Part shown: in pieces, positions 12,566-25,239 of the stretch | Layout of the letters: every line of letters starts with the position of its first letter | Position numbering within the stretch: the stretch's first letter is position 1 | NCBI GenBank assembly: GCA_002633025.1 | Contig: NMRB01000295.1 | Span: 139,311 to 203,310 of the forward strand | Length of the DNA: 64,000 nt | Direction of reading: 5' to 3' | From: Notospermus geniculatus | Taxonomy: Eukaryota > Nemertea > Pilidiophora > Heteronemertea > Lineidae | Translations under genes and position numbers: made by a program | Notes under the pieces: model-generated | The model's input: only the letters and a program-made list of their open reading frames with translations | Databases searched by the model: none | What the model was told of the DNA's origin: nothing

Positions 12566-12713
12566 GAAACCATACGTTAACGTTAACGTTAACGTTAACG
12601 TTAATGACATCATTTTGACGTCACATCGAATGAATCTGTTGCATTCCTTCTATGATGACGTCATTTTGACGTAGGCCTAATCACATGTAGCGTTAGCGTT
12701 AACGTTTGGTTTC
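12566..12713. repeat. foldback with an (ACGTTA)5 arm and paired CRE-like words
   Basis: GAAACCATACGTTAACG at the left pairs with CGTTAACGTTTGGTTTC at the right. The left arm expands to five ACGTTA units. Two direct copies of ATGACATCATTTTGACGT-like sequence lie inside. Confidence 0.75.
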
Positions 12714-12953
12714 AACTCACTTATGTATACAATGGCTGAGTAAGCACTCGAGACCGTCAAGATTATTTCCAATTTGCTACGCCCGTCATGGCGAGGAAAA
12801 ACGACAAACTTCTCAAGCTGACTTGGAAAATGTTGTCACTCCATGGGGGAATTCGTACAGTTTTTGTATGGGAGTAGTGTCCTACTATGTATAAGTTGCG
12901 GTCAGACTTGCATCTCAAAACGGTTCTCAAATTAAAGGCGCCCCAATTTATAA

Positions 12954-13090
12954 TAAGGGCTGATTCATACTCGCTTGCGGACCGTCAAGCGCATGAAACT
13001 GATCGCAGGTTTCCACGACGTGAATGTGCACACGCAGTGAAATTGATCATACTCGGCGCAAAATCCGGACGGAGTATGAATCAGCCTTAA
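12954..13090. repeat. palindromic MITE with GGCTGATTCATACTC ends
   Basis: AAGGGCTGATTCATACTCG and its complement at 13065-13090 close an interior with paired CGGACCG/CGGAC words. Related ends occur in the tubulin 3' flank (55970-56120). Confidence 0.7.
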
Positions 13091-13569
13091 TACGCTTCAA
13101 AAGCGTTTTACTCGATCCACGTTTATAACCGAAGAAATTGGATTGAGTGAACATTTCTAGGCGCATACGGGGATAATTTTAGTCCTTTTATAACCCTATT
13201 CAAAACCACCACTGCCGTTAATTCAATAACAGCTACTGCACAGACCCTTTCCGCATTGGTTATATGCATCAGGTGCCAATGGCCAGCATGAATGCCTCAA
13301 GCCTATTGGCCAGATGAAGACAACAGGCGCTATGACTGACAGGCTTAATCAACATATCAATAGAAAACTACGGTCCTTGCTCGCGTCTATCTGCTAAGTG
13401 AAAAAAGCCTAATGATCTACATGTAAGTTACCAATTAGGCATTGAGACTGTTGCTACACATAAAAGAATGAGTTGAAGCATGTTACCTTACCTGTTGAAG
13501 GGTTAGTCACACTCACGCTACAACAGCGCGTTGAATTTCTCAAGTGATGAAAAGTATGGCGGCCATTTT

Positions 13570-14037
13570 CACGGTGTACAATCAACCTTGCCGTACAGCT
13601 GCGGGAGAAAGTTCCGGTCACATACGCTTGGCAAAGCTGAGATTCCAAATCACTATAAATACCATGCTAAGGGCAAAATGATAACCCAAGGCGAATGAAT
13701 ACAGCACTAAAAAAGCCTAGCTGCTGCAATATCCCCCAGAAATTCGCAGGAGAACGCATGGAAAATCGACAATTTTAAAATGAACTGTACGGCTACGGGA
13801 GAAGTATTCTCCCGCAGCCGAACAGTTCATTTTAAAATTGCCGATTTTCGATGCGTTCTCCTGCGAATTTCTGGGAGATATTACAGCAGCATGCTTTTAT
13901 AGTGTATTCGTTCACTTAGGACTGTCATTTTGCCCTTAGCAGTGGTATTTATAGTAATTTGGAATCTCAGCTTTGCCAAGCGTATGTGACCGGAACTTTC
14001 TCCCGCAGCTGTACGGCAAGGTTGATTGTACACCGTG
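13570..14037. repeat. large near-perfect palindrome, 468 bp
   Basis: CACGGTGTACAATCAACCTT at the left is exactly complemented at the right, and the pairing continues with few mismatches to a centre near 13803. As a result the same peptide reads from both strands. No target duplication was identified. Confidence 0.9.
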
Positions 14038-14205
14038 ATTTTTGTCAGCTAAGATTTCGACATAGTATCAGCCCAGCCTCGGTGTCACCACTGGCTATAT
14101 ATAGGTTGGACAGGACACCAGTCTTATCAAGGTGGGGAGGGATAAAGAGTCACCTAATGCATACTGTGGCACTTTAATGCGAGTATGGGTTATTGAAATA
14201 CTGGC

Positions 14206-14322
14206 CCGTATTTTAGAATGCGCCTCTGTCAACGTAAAGGAGTTCCTCAAGGCTATTGTCCTCAACAGGAGAACATTCGCCTTGAGGAACTCCTTTACGT
14301 TGAGGACCATTCTAAAATACGG
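14206..14322. repeat. palindromic element, 117 bp
   Basis: CCGTATTTTAGAATG...GTAAAGGAGTTCCTCAAGGC pairs with its complement around a short loop. Confidence 0.85.
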
Positions 14323-14952
14323 ACCACAGACTTGTGCCTTTACGTTCAACAAGGACAGGGAGTTTCAAGCCCTGCGAGCGGACAAATAAACACTCTCGAT
14401 GTTCGTTTTCTACGGATTTGAATGAAATACTGGACTTACTCACTTCGTGCAAGCCTTTTCAGCCATGTCACTGCGTGGTACATGTAGGCTTACATAGGCC
14501 TAAGCCCCAGCAACATCTCAACACACCAAAATCGCAGTTGTAAGGTCCTACTTATCGATCATATGCCTGTTAGTGCTGCAGCGCCCCCTAAGTCATTATA
14601 CAATACATGTAGTTACCACCTGCGAAAAATTACGAATTCATCAACCACTGTGCTTTTATGAGCAATGACCTCATCAAGTCACGTTCAAAACAGTTTCATG
14701 TCTGGAGAGTGTAACAAATGTTAATCGAAAATCGATGTTTTAAGATCATAACGGTATGAGTGGAGGCCAAATGCATGCCTACTGCTGAGATTGTACCGAG
14801 ACAAGATGCGATCGATATGAAGTGCATGCATGATGCAGTAGATGTCAATAAAGATATTCATAACATCTGACTTGATTCTAGAAGATCAAGAGACCTCTGT
14901 TCTTGCCTAACACAGCATTTTCCGTTACACTATCTTCGTTCTTGAGAGCTAC
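14323..14952. other. no gene; unassigned
   Basis: Nothing recognised. Confidence 0.4.
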
Positions 14953-15142
14953 CGCAGCCGTCGATTCGTGTTTTTGTTCGAACACGACTTAAGAAAGTCA
15001 AGTGAAAGTGGTATGCTTCCATGTTAAATAATGTGATTGATGACTGACAGTGAACATGACATTTTTGTTCATTATCAAACTGTTGCTAAGAAGTTTTCTC
15101 AGTTCTCGACCTGTTCGAACAAAAACACTAATCGACGGCGAG
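14953..15142. repeat. foldback element, ~190 bp
   Basis: GCCGTCGATTCGTGTTTTTG pairs with CAAAAACACTAATCGACGGC. Arms continue through GTTCGAACA. Confidence 0.75.
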
Positions 15143-15294
15143 GGTAGTTCTGGGCGTAGGTTTATGACTAAACAAAAGAATATCTTCTCGACACAATAGC
15201 AGATGTCCACACCGATCATACATTTGTCCATGAACATCATCATACAAATATATGATGATGTTTTGAACAAATGTATAATCGTGTAGACGGGCCT

Positions 15295-15431
15295 TTAGGC
15301 TTTCCTTACATAGAAGTATACGGTATACGAAAACGCCATTTAACAAAAGGCTTCAAGTGGATTCACGACCGTGAAGCCATTGTTAACCGCGGTATTCGTA
15401 TACCGTATAGTTCTATGTAAAGGAAACCTTA
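15295..15431. mobile_element. GTATACGGTATAC palindromic MITE, intact copy
   Basis: TTAGGCTTTCCTTACATAG at the left and CTATGTAAAGGAAACCTTA at the right, with GTATACGGTATACGAAAACG and GTGAAGCC inside each arm. A small separate hairpin of TGATGATG lies just before it (15232-15273). Confidence 0.9.
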
Positions 15432-17036
15432 GGGTCGAATTCAGCGTCAATCATAAACTACTTGCCAACTTAAAATGGACGATTTTAGGCCGTATTTTAG
15501 AACGTTCCTTAGTCCACCTTAATTCTATTGTTCTCGATGGTTTTACAATGGACTTACATGTAAGGTCGACCTTTATACGACCCTTTGTTTTGTGAAATGA
15601 AATATATGCAGACTTGCGTTTTCTGTTTTCTTCATAATCGCAGTTGAAAGGTGACAGAGACTGGCTTTGCCACCGCGATGTAGCTCCTCCAACATTATCA
15701 TATACCAACAGTGTCAGTGCTCTTACGAAAAATTCACATGTGCGAAAAAACACATAAGCAATTGTGATCGAAGACATCAACAGCCTGGCGTGCGCTCACC
15801 CATGCCGACCATGACCAAAAGGGAGACGCGTGTGGACCCCAGGGCAGTGCCAATCCTCTGTGAGCTAAATGCGATTTTGGTGCACTTAATACATGTAGTA
15901 GGGCCTACATACAAAACATTTCGATCCTGTACATTTCGACGGTATTGACAAGGAGTCCCTGAATGTCAAAGTTAGCCATACCTCCAAACTCCTCCACTGC
16001 AGTTTCAAACCGCTACGTTACCCGCGCTCGGCAACTGCTTCAGTTGATGCGATCCTCAAAGTATCACTAATAGACGGCGTTAGCTGTCCGATTCGGGGAA
16101 TCCCCCGTGGGATCTGCCGCGTGTGTGAATATACAGTGTACTTACATGTATCTTAGCCAATCAGAAAGTTACATCGGCGTCGGTTGAACATGTGATGATG
16201 GCTCATGATTGGATCCCTCGTCAAACAGCGCCGTCTATTGATGATCCTTCACTTTTGGCGCCAATCACGCCTGCCCAGTGTTTTTTTTTGGTCTGTACCC
16301 GTATGGCCAACTGAACACTGGGGACAACTGTACCCCACGCCCCAAAAGAGATAATAAGGTTAGTTATGTGATCTACCTGTAGTCCCAACGATCTCATTTA
16401 TAATACACTGCATGGATTAGATTTGCCTTTTGTTTTTTCCCTTTTTGTGTAGAGGAATTTCCCTATCCTTCTCATTACCGGGGCATCAGAGATGAAATTG
16501 AAAAAAAAATCAACTCAATTCGCCTCACATTGCGTTGTTGCTGATGAAGTGAACGTTGAAGGAGAAGTAAAATTAGAGAATGATTGCTTCGAGGCTGAAT
16601 AGGCATGCAAGGCAATTTGAAATGGCTATTTATTAACTCTCGCAGAAGGTCATTACATTTTTTTACCAGTGATTTTCTTGTGATGGATCACTGCCTGATT
16701 TTTTTAAATAATTCTACTGGCTTAATGCATGTATTTATTAGAATAAATGAAGGGGCTCGTCTGACACCGTGTCGGATTAATCTTAATTAGCCATCTGATT
16801 CTAACTAATCACCCAGTCTGTGCCGGAGGCTTCTTAGGAAACTTTCCCAGGGTTGTCATTCTAATTTTGCATTTCTTTTTTCCTGTGCAAAATCACTGAG
16901 CTAAAACGGCCCATTTTTTATAAACGTGGGAGTTTGGGGATGAAAGGTAATTGTACAACTTGTCCACGCTGTAAGTACCACATTCTTTTCTTTTGGTCCG
17001 ATTGGACTTGACCATGTGCGCACGAAAAAAAGAAAT
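15432..17036. repeat. unassigned DNA with a dispersed repeat at about 16050-16330
   Basis: The 16050-16330 part matches the TAGACGGCGTTAGCTGTCCG / GGATCCCTCGTCAAACAGCG repeat found near 7800, 29100 and 41225. The rest is unassigned. Confidence 0.5.
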
Positions 17037-17450
17037 TTAAAGGAGCCTGGTATTACCACTTTTTCTCGACAGCCGTCGCCACCATCGCCTTGCGCACCAC
17101 TATCCAACCCCAGGGACTAACTACGTTGTCGGCGAATGGACGCGATGTATTACGTACATAATTTTGTAGTGTTTTTGTACTTCGTATTGCTGCCGCTAGG
17201 TGGCTCCCTCTACATCGGCAGTCAAAATACAAGTAAGAGATCGCTTTACCGTGCTCCCGGTATTGCCACTTTTTCCCGACAGCCGGCGCCACCGCGCCAT
17301 TCTCCAACCAAAGGGACAATTAAATACGTTGTCGGCGAATCGACACGGTTCACTACGTACATTTTGTAATGGATTTTTGTAGTTCGTGTTGCTGCCGCTA
17401 GGTTGCTCCCTCTACGCCGTCAGTAAAATTACCCTTTAGATATCGCATAG
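17037..17450. mobile_element. TTAA-type MITE, family C, two copies in tandem
   Basis: Starts TTAAAGGAGCCTGGTATTAC. The unit (CCGGTATT..CCACTTTTT, CGACAGCC, ACGTTGTCGG, GCTGCCGCTAGGT) is repeated from about 17258. Single copies lie at 56795-57016 and 60038-60266. Confidence 0.75.
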
Positions 17451-17499
17451 TTACAGTCTTTCTTGCAAGAATATGCAACCACTTATAAAAGATGGCGCT

Positions 17500-18320
17500 C
17501 CGTTCTGACAAACGAATGAGGGATCGTCGATCCGCTACACGGCGTTGCAAGCGATTTGACCGCCGCATAGACTGGTTCCCGGTCCCAATGTAGCTCACGC
17601 AATAAGGGACCGGTATTGCGTGATGTAACGTCGGATTTGATTGGCTAGCTATTTTTGTATTACCTGATGAAACGTCGCAGTTGATTCATGGCTAGCTATT
17701 TTTGGGATGTAGAGGTAAGTAGCCTAATCTATGAGCAAACTTGACGCTAGGTGGCGATATGTGCAATGACGTCTATCATATCGCCACTAGTGACGGTGGT
17801 AGGTTTCCATCTTGAAAAGTAGTGCGCGCGCGGAAGGAACAGAAGAAATTCTTCTGTTTGTGAAGCGGTCACCCCATCACTCGTTTTCTACGCTTACAAT
17901 ATAGATCATTGAAGACAGGTGTATAAAGGTATAGAGTGATACAAGCAACGGTTGAGTAGATGTAAAGTAATAATAAAGTTATTCTGTTTCATTTTCGACA
18001 AGGTAAATACTGTTTTCTGCAAATAATACCATTTTGAAAAGGAAGTTCTCATCACGTGATAGACTAGCCCGCCGACGATGACGTCAGGATTTCAAGATGG
18101 CGATTTAGTATCGATGGCAGTGTTAAAATTTTCGTCCAATTATCAAAAAATTTCAACGCTGTCGTGGAGTATGATCTATGAGGAGAATCTTCTGTGACGT
18201 CATAACCCGGCAGCTTTCTGCCAGGTATGGCCGCCCAATACTGGTCCCTTATTGCGGTGAGCTACATTGGGACCGTGAACCAGTCTAATCGCCACGATGC
18301 CATATTGACCAACTTCCCGC
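17500..18320. repeat. inverted pair of ~70-bp arms around ~600 bp
   Basis: GCAATAAGGGACCGGTATTG with CCCAATGTAGCTCAC at 17575-17620 is complemented at 18235-18280. GACTGGTTCCCGGTCC-like words link it to the family B MITEs. A palindrome GGTGGCGATATG/CATATCGCCAC lies at 17752-17787. Confidence 0.55.
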
Positions 18321-19023
18321 GCATGCCTAGCTTGAGTACCTCCGGTTGTCAATACTGTGTATATTGGATCTGCTATGGACAGTGGTCATTGACGTCATTA
18401 ATTGTCGATGTTGCTTCATGGAGAAATGAACTCTTGCATTTTTTCTACAGGAAGTAATGAGTAACAACGTCTTTATCGCCTACCTCTACGTCTTAAAGAG
18501 AAAAACCACGGGATTTGAGAAATTTGCATCTGATGCTGAATGTGTGCATGTGAATTGTACAGTCAGGAGACCAAAACAAATCGGTTGTTTTCACGCCAGA
18601 AATTAATTGAAATTTCGTGAGAAAAAAAAGAATTCGGTTGCATCGCTCGCAGCGCCAACTCGTCGATTAGTTTCGCGGGTTTCTCATTAAATCACGAACT
18701 CTCTCTGGCATCGCTCTTGTAGCAGATGAAGTCAGTTGCACTAGTTAGCCTTACTTCCCGAGTCGTGGTTGACGTCGGTGACGAGTTCGCCATCCCTACT
18801 CTACACCAAGTGGATTCAACGTTAGGAGATGCCCGGATATGAACCATTGGAATGCGAACGGTTTGAAGTAGGGTTCTCCTATTGAAGTACTAATGTGCAA
18901 GCTATGTATAGTGCCCAAGAAATTCGATATAAAAGCAGACAGTATAATATATACATAAGCATGTACGAAACTGTGGAAATAACCTGTGCAGAAAATGGCT
19001 GCCCCCGCTCATCACTCTAATGA
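18321..19023. other. no gene; unassigned
   Basis: Nothing recognised. Confidence 0.4.
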
Positions 19024-19169
19024 TTAGGCTTTCTGTACATAGAAGTATACGGTATACGAACACGCCGGTTAACATTGGCTTCATGGCCGCGAATCCTTTG
19101 TAAAGCCATTGCCAATTGCTAACCGGCGTGTTCGTATACCGTATACTTCTACTGTATGTACAGGAAGCC
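19024..19169. mobile_element. GTATACGGTATAC palindromic MITE
   Basis: TTAGGCTTTCTGTACATAGA...GGAAGCC with the central GGTTAAC / GTTAACC-like pairing. Same family as 15295-15431. Confidence 0.88.
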
Positions 19170-19329
19170 GTGTGTTCAGGCACCGCCTACAGCGGGAGAA
19201 GCCATCTGGTTTCAGCGTTCCTTTTCTTCAGCGTGCAAGACTATTACCGTTCTCGGTGGGAGACCACCCGAACTCGCTCATCTTTTCCCCTGGGAGATCC
19301 CGGACTTCGCCTTCGGATAGTTGGCTCAT

Positions 19330-19723
19330 TAGGGAGTTTTCGCAAATCTGACGAAAAACGAAGTACGAAATACGAAATTGGACGTCATATCCATGACGTA
19401 ATTTATTTCTGGAGATGGTTGGTACCACAAATGTCCCTCCTGCCAGTGCTTCTTTTAGCATGTCATGTAAGATCGAAAGAGTTATGGCGCATCTTGAATT
19501 TTTAAATTTCCAATTCGTATCAACGAAGTGGAAACGAAAGATAAATTTCAAAGTTTAATATACACCGGACCTCTGTCGTTCTAACGTCATACGCTAAAAG
19601 ACGCTCTTGCAGCAGGCGATATTTGTGGTACCAACCATTTCCTGAAATACATTACGTCATGGATATGACGTCCAATTTCGTATTTCGTACTTCGTTTTTC
19701 GTCAGATTTGCGAAAACTCCCTA
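19330..19723. mobile_element. TTTCGCAAATCTGACG foldback MITE, ~394 bp
   Basis: GGGAGTTTTCGCAAATCTGA and its complement, with paired CGAAGTACGAAATACGAAA, GACGTCATATCCATGACGTA and GGTTGGTACCACAAAT, form long arms. TA lies on both sides, a possible target duplication. Relatives: 30822-31587, 42489-43251 and 54501-54789. Confidence 0.88.
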
Positions 19724-21195
19724 TTCTTCATTCGGTCCCACGACGACATTCGGGGATTCGCCGAATCGGATAGCTAACGCCGTCTATTAGTGATACTTTG
19801 CGGATCGCATCAACTAAAACAGACGTCGATTCGGAGACATGAACAACCTGCTCTGTGGCCAGCAATGCCGACCATCACCAACAGAAGAAGATGGACCCCG
19901 GCAATGCCAGACCTGTGACCTTCACTGCGACTGTAATGTAATGTCAACATTTTCAAAACTATGAGACAAATTTTAGCAAAATATGTGTCAAGATTCACAT
20001 GTCGACCATCTTCAATACGCAGGAACCGGGACATGAGAGGACGAGGAAGAGCGGGAAGAAGAGTATGGGTTTGGAAGTAGCGAAGAAAGCTGGCGAAGAG
20101 AGGGTAAAGGAGAGACGGTCTGTTGAGTTTAGTGGAGGTGTGGGTCTGAATAAGGGAATGGGCAGAAGGCAGACAAAAAGAGGAACGAAAAATTTTGTGG
20201 AACTGGAGGACTAGGCAGATTGTGAGGAGAGGAGCTGAATAGGAGCAGTCAGCCGCGCTTATATCGCCAAAAGACGGCAGCCGTGTTCTAGCGGACCAAT
20301 ACAATAGAGAATTCTCCTGATTGGTGCTCAGTCAACCATAAATGGGTCCGCTTGGCATTGAATTGGGCCTTAGTGACACCTATTGGTCAACTGATTGACA
20401 GCTCCAGGTGATGATGGGCGGATGGGCGAGTAGTGTGGGGCTGTGGAATGGAAGATGATTGATATGGATGAAGAAGGGGACTTATAGGGGATTGAAAGAG
20501 GGGACTGTGTCACCGCTGAGGTCCAGGTGTTATACCTGCCAGTGCTTCTGTGTGTCAGTGTGTCCCCTTATTGTTTGGGAAATGCTGGCAGATAATATGA
20601 CATTTTTCTCTCTGTGTCCTTTGTTGTCAAGTCGCCGCTTTATATTCCGTCAGACAATAGGAGGGGAACACTAACAGATGGGGAGCACTGGCAGATGTTA
20701 CACTGGGTTAGATGCCTAGTCGGACCGGTGTGAACGTAGAAAAAGACCCCTGGAATCAAAGTCCAGGCGCTATCTTCTATCTGACTGAACCTTGTGAAGG
20801 ACTCTGACAAAAAACCGTTGACAATGTGTGGTCTTCGTATTGAGGACTTCCATTCCTAGGACCTTCTCCACAGGTACTCATCTGACAGAGGAAGTGACTT
20901 TGCTTTGAGAGCGCAGGTATCTTCCTACATTTGTTTACAAATCGCCCAAGACTGTCTGAAGAATCAATAATGAGCAGAGAAATAGCCAAATAACAGTTAA
21001 CCTTTTTCGTCAAATATCAGCAGTAAATATCGGCCTATACACCAGATCAGATTCTAAGTTCTTCGATAATAGGCAACTTAACCGAAAACCGAGTGAAAAT
21101 CGAGAAACTGTTGACCGCAATACGAATTCTTCGATTACTCGGTCACCCAACACTTCTGCACTTTTAGTGCTTTTCCGTGAAAAATGAAAATTCGG
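19724..21195. repeat. unassigned DNA with fragments of dispersed repeats
   Basis: 20225-20420 carries the CAATTGAATTGGGCC / GACACCTATTGGTCAA type of repeat. A purine-rich stretch at 20035-20215 is open but lacks protein character. Confidence 0.4.
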
Positions 21196-21560
21196 NNNNN
21201 NNNNNNNNNNNNNNNNNNNNNNNNNNNNNNNNNNNNNNNNNNNNNNNNNNNNNNNNNNNNNNNNNNNNNNNNNNNNNNNNNNNNNNNNNNNNNNNNNNNN
21301 NNNNNNNNNNNNNNNNNNNNNNNNNNNNNNNNNNNNNNNNNNNNNNNNNNNNNNNNNNNNNNNNNNNNNNNNNNNNNNNNNNNNNNNNNNNNNNNNNNNN
21401 NNNNNNNNNNNNNNNNNNNNNNNNNNNNNNNNNNNNNNNNNNNNNNNNNNNNNNNNNNNNNNNNNNNNNNNNNNNNNNNNNNNNNNNNNNNNNNNNNNNN
21501 NNNNNNNNNNNNNNNNNNNNNNNNNNNNNNNNNNNNNNNNNNNNNNNNNNNNNNNNNNNN
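21196..21560. other. assembly gap (365 N)
   Basis: Run of N with no coding sequence recognisable on either side. Confidence 0.99.
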
Positions 21561-22401
21561 TGCATGAACATGATGAAGGTCACATTGCACAACTCTGATA
21601 TTGGATTTTTTGACATGCTCTTTTGAATTTGACAATACTCGCACAATTTGCGACGGCTCTCTTAGATATTTTGCAGACTTGTTGATGATACCCTAAGGGT
21701 ACTCTGTGAAAATTTCCAATGAATTCGGCATTAATCTATCGCCGAGAAAATACTTGTCAAAAAGCGGTTCACTTTTTTGGGACACCCGATATATATTTAA
21801 ACGCACTTGTATCTAAAATATTCACCTACCATCGCGGACGCACCATACACAAATACACTATTTGCGGTGTCAAAGGCAAAAAATTACAAAACATTCAAAA
21901 GTCACAAGTGTCATTTAAATATTTACCCATTCTTAAAAACTAGTCTTCAATCAACTACATGTAGTTCTTACCTTGTCCATCTGTGGTATCCTTTCATGAA
22001 TTCGTGAGCTTACAGACGAACGTCACTCCGCAACGTTTTTATCGCATTCCCAGAATGAACAGGTCCCAGGTCAAGTGGCACCAAGCATCCTGGTGTAAAA
22101 GCAAGGAAATTGGTATCTGAGTTGTGTCGCGTTTATCCATCGAAGCAATGTTAAGCAAACCGTCTCACCGGAGACTACTTCATTCCGTGTCGGCAGCTGC
22201 ACCAAGAATGACTTGTCGGTACCACCTTGCACAGTGCCTCGAGTCTCTCCAATAACGGAAGAACGTCCGTCGTGCTATGATGAATGTACTGCTGGAATCT
22301 GCGGACGTACACGGCTCAGATATATCCCTGTAGTCGTCTCGTCAATCTCGAGTCCGCTCAACCAACAATTTGTGTTGCAACTTTCCAATAAAAGGGTTGT
22401 T
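21561..22401. other. no gene; unassigned
   Basis: No coding frame or repeat supported. Confidence 0.4.
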
Positions 22402-23116
22402 ACAGGATATGTGTATCATGAAAGTTTTTATGAATTTTTGATGAATGGTAACCAATGAATATTAGTAGAGGTGAGCCAAATCATACATTACGTGATAAGA
22501 AAAATAAAACGTGGTTGAACGACCTTGACTATAGAATTTCTTTTGATGTTGGAATGAAACAGCACTTTAGAGTTAATAAAATGAATATAACGCCAAGTCA
22601 CAGTGCAACCCGTCCGTGCGTTTCGAACATACATTGAAGGTCCTGATATAAAACGTCTCCTTACTTGGGTATGGTTGTGGTGCGTGTTGCGTGACGGTTA
22701 TAAGAACCAATGGGGAATGAATGGGTTATTACATGTTAGGCCAGGTTTACATACAGGTATACTGTAACAGGATATGTGTATCATGAAAGTTTTTATGAAT
22801 TTTTGATGAATGGTAACCAATGAATATTAGTAGAGGTGAGCCAAATCATACATTACGTGATAAGAAAAATAAAACGTGGTTGGACGACCTTGACTATAGA
22901 ATTTCTTTTGAGGTTGGAATGAAACAGCACTTTAGAGTTAATAAAATGAATATAACGCCAAGTCACAGTGTCGAACATACACTGTAGGTCCTGATATAAA
23001 ATGTCTCCTTTACTTGGGTATGCTTGTGGTGCGTGTTGCGTGATGGTTATCAGAACCAATGGGGAATGAATAGGTTATTACATGTACATATTAGGCCAGG
23101 TTTACATACAGGTAGG
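22402..23116. repeat. two-copy direct duplication, 365-bp period
   Basis: Units begin ACAGGATATGTGTATCATGA at 22402 and 22767 and end ATACAGGTA. Each contains a ~50-codon open stretch (starting MNISRGEPNHTLRD). The two stretches differ by two missense changes before their ends diverge. The function is unknown. Confidence 0.88.
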
Positions 23117-23236
23117 CCTTCATGTATACTGTATACGGACACGCGGGCGGACAAAGGTTTCATGGACATGAACCCTTTGTGAGGCCATTGTTAGCCAGCG
23201 TGACTATACCGTATACCTCTTTGTAAACCCAACCTT
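23115..23236. mobile_element. GTATACGG palindromic MITE, decayed copy
   Basis: AGGCCTTCATGTATACTGTATACGG pairs with CCGTATACCTCTTTGTAAACC. The interior AAAGGTTTCATGG resembles the other copies. Confidence 0.75.
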
Positions 23237-23439
23237 AGAGTAATCAGTGACCCTATGGTCTACCATACCACAAACCCGATAAATGGTCATTATGTATGTA
23301 AATGCATCATGAAAAATCAAAATATCAAATTTTTGATATTTTGATATCATGAAAATGAAAACAGATCTTCATTTTTAACCGTTAATAACGGTTTTAAAAC
23401 GAATGTCCTAGAAATGTCTGAATTACTTTAATCAGCGAA

Positions 23440-24050
23440 AAAGTACGGTGGCCCAAACATGCCATGCATATACTGTACCCGCGCTCCAATACCGTCCTGG
23501 GCGGGAAATCAGAGTAGGCGGGAGATTGCCATGTGGGCCGAGCTTTGTACGGTCGGTATTGTATAGAAATTGTCGTCAAGCGAATAGGCCCTATTGGTAT
23601 GCAACAGCAATTTTAGCATGTCAAAACTTCGCAGCGCTCTGGTGATTCACGAGACTACATCAAGTCATGGTCTGATCATCTTACAATGAGGCCTGTTGCA
23701 TACCAATAGGGCCTATTCGCTTGACGGCAATTTCTATACAATACCGACCGACCGTACAAAGCTCGGCCCACATGACAATCGGCCGCCTACTCTGATTTCC
23801 CGCCCAGGACGGTATTGGGGCGCGGGTACAGTATTTTTGTCCACATTAAAATATTCTGAACATTATTGTATTTTGTCTCGAATTTCCACCCGGGTGGAAA
23901 GTATTTCCACCCGGGTGGAAAATATTTTCACCCGGGTGGAAAGTATTCACCCGAGTGGAAAGTATAATTCGAGAAAAAATACAATAATGTTCAGAATATT
24001 TTAATGTGGACAAAAATATATACATGGCATGTTTGGGCCACCGTAAAAAA
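23440..24050. repeat. foldback element with a second foldback nested in its right arm
   Basis: AAGTACGGTGGCCCAAACAT at the left pairs with ATGTTTGGGCCACCGTAA-like sequence at the right. Long arms include CCAATAGGGCCTATTCGCTT. The right arm is split at GGGTACAGTAT by the inner element 23834-24017. Confidence 0.9.
23834..24017. repeat. nested foldback with four TTTCCACCCGGGTGGAAA units
   Basis: Arms TTTTTGTCCACATTAAAATA and complement enclose four copies, at a 21-bp step, of an 18-bp self-complementary word (23883-23900, 23904-23921, 23925-23942 with one change, and a shorter one at 23946-23960). Confidence 0.92.
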
Positions 24051-24516
24051 GTTCTCTGTCGCAAAGTCACTGTGATGACTTTTTATCCATCCTGGCCGTC
24101 TTCCGACCACTTTTGAAGAAAAAATCTTTCTTGCTTAAACAAGATTAAAGTACATGTATTGTGAAAAAAAATCGAAAACAGAATCTTACAAAATTGCGTT
24201 ATTTCTTTATTGCATAACCGTCAAAGGTCATCATCCGGGGGCTGACAAATATCTCCTTAGATGGTAGAAATATGATTATGAGATTCCAAGTGGATATTGG
24301 AAACGTCTTCAAATCTATTGTCATAATGTTTACTGTACGCTTCATGTATTACAATCCTGCGTATGGCGTATCGTTTGACGTGACGTGGGACAATAGGGAG
24401 TTAAAGAAATCAAACGATAGGAAAACGTTATTTTTTGTACCGAAAATGCAATATATAATCTCGTGAATTCGCAGTAAGAAAAATAACGTTGTCGTAAAGT
24501 TGACGTTTATCGTTTG
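24051..24516. other. no gene; unassigned
   Basis: Nothing recognised. Confidence 0.4.
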
Positions 24517-25239
24517 ATTTCTATTAATTCAGTCAATTCATCTTTATTACTCACACAATAAATTAAAGCACATGTAAGGAACAGATAAAGTTTAAATCAA
24601 GATGGTGGCGACAAGGAAATGTAACAGTAGGCGCGGATGCAAGGGGGCACACCCGGCGCAGGCTCCCCCTTTTGGTCAACAAATCTGTTGACCTAAAATC
24701 GACCGTGAAATTCTGGAACTTGGCGCCAATTTCAATGTTCCTAGCACAGGGCGCCCCCTCGTTTCCCAAATCTGGATCCGCCCCTGATCAGATGTGACGC
24801 TGGAGAGTTTTCGTCGAGAAATTGAAAAGTAGGAATAAGTATAGGGAATGTAAGCCGAGAAAGCGGCAAAAATAGCCGAGAAAGGTCGCAAATTACCGGT
24901 ATGTGAATAAGAGTTTAATATATGGAACCATCTAATGGAGTGTACGGTTACCGAGAAGTTCAGTACTAAACCACTGTACCCAGCTGGCCTCACTAAAAGT
25001 TTGACACGCAACAATTCATGAACATTAGTTCGGTTGAATAAACAATTCATGATCAGAACTTTAGTTCGGTTGAATAAACAATTCATGAACATTAGTTCGG
25101 TTGAATGAACAATTCATGAACATCAGTTCGGTTGAATAAACACTTTGTCCCTAGTAGGGGTCATCTGCGCGAAATATGAATTACCAAAGATACTTGTGAT
25201 AAAAGTATTGTGAGAAGTAATATCACAAGATCTGGGCCA

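Noticed and set aside
13454-14177. The same peptide (MESQLCQAYVTGTF...) readable from both strands
   Set aside because: An automatic result of the 468-bp palindrome, not two genes.
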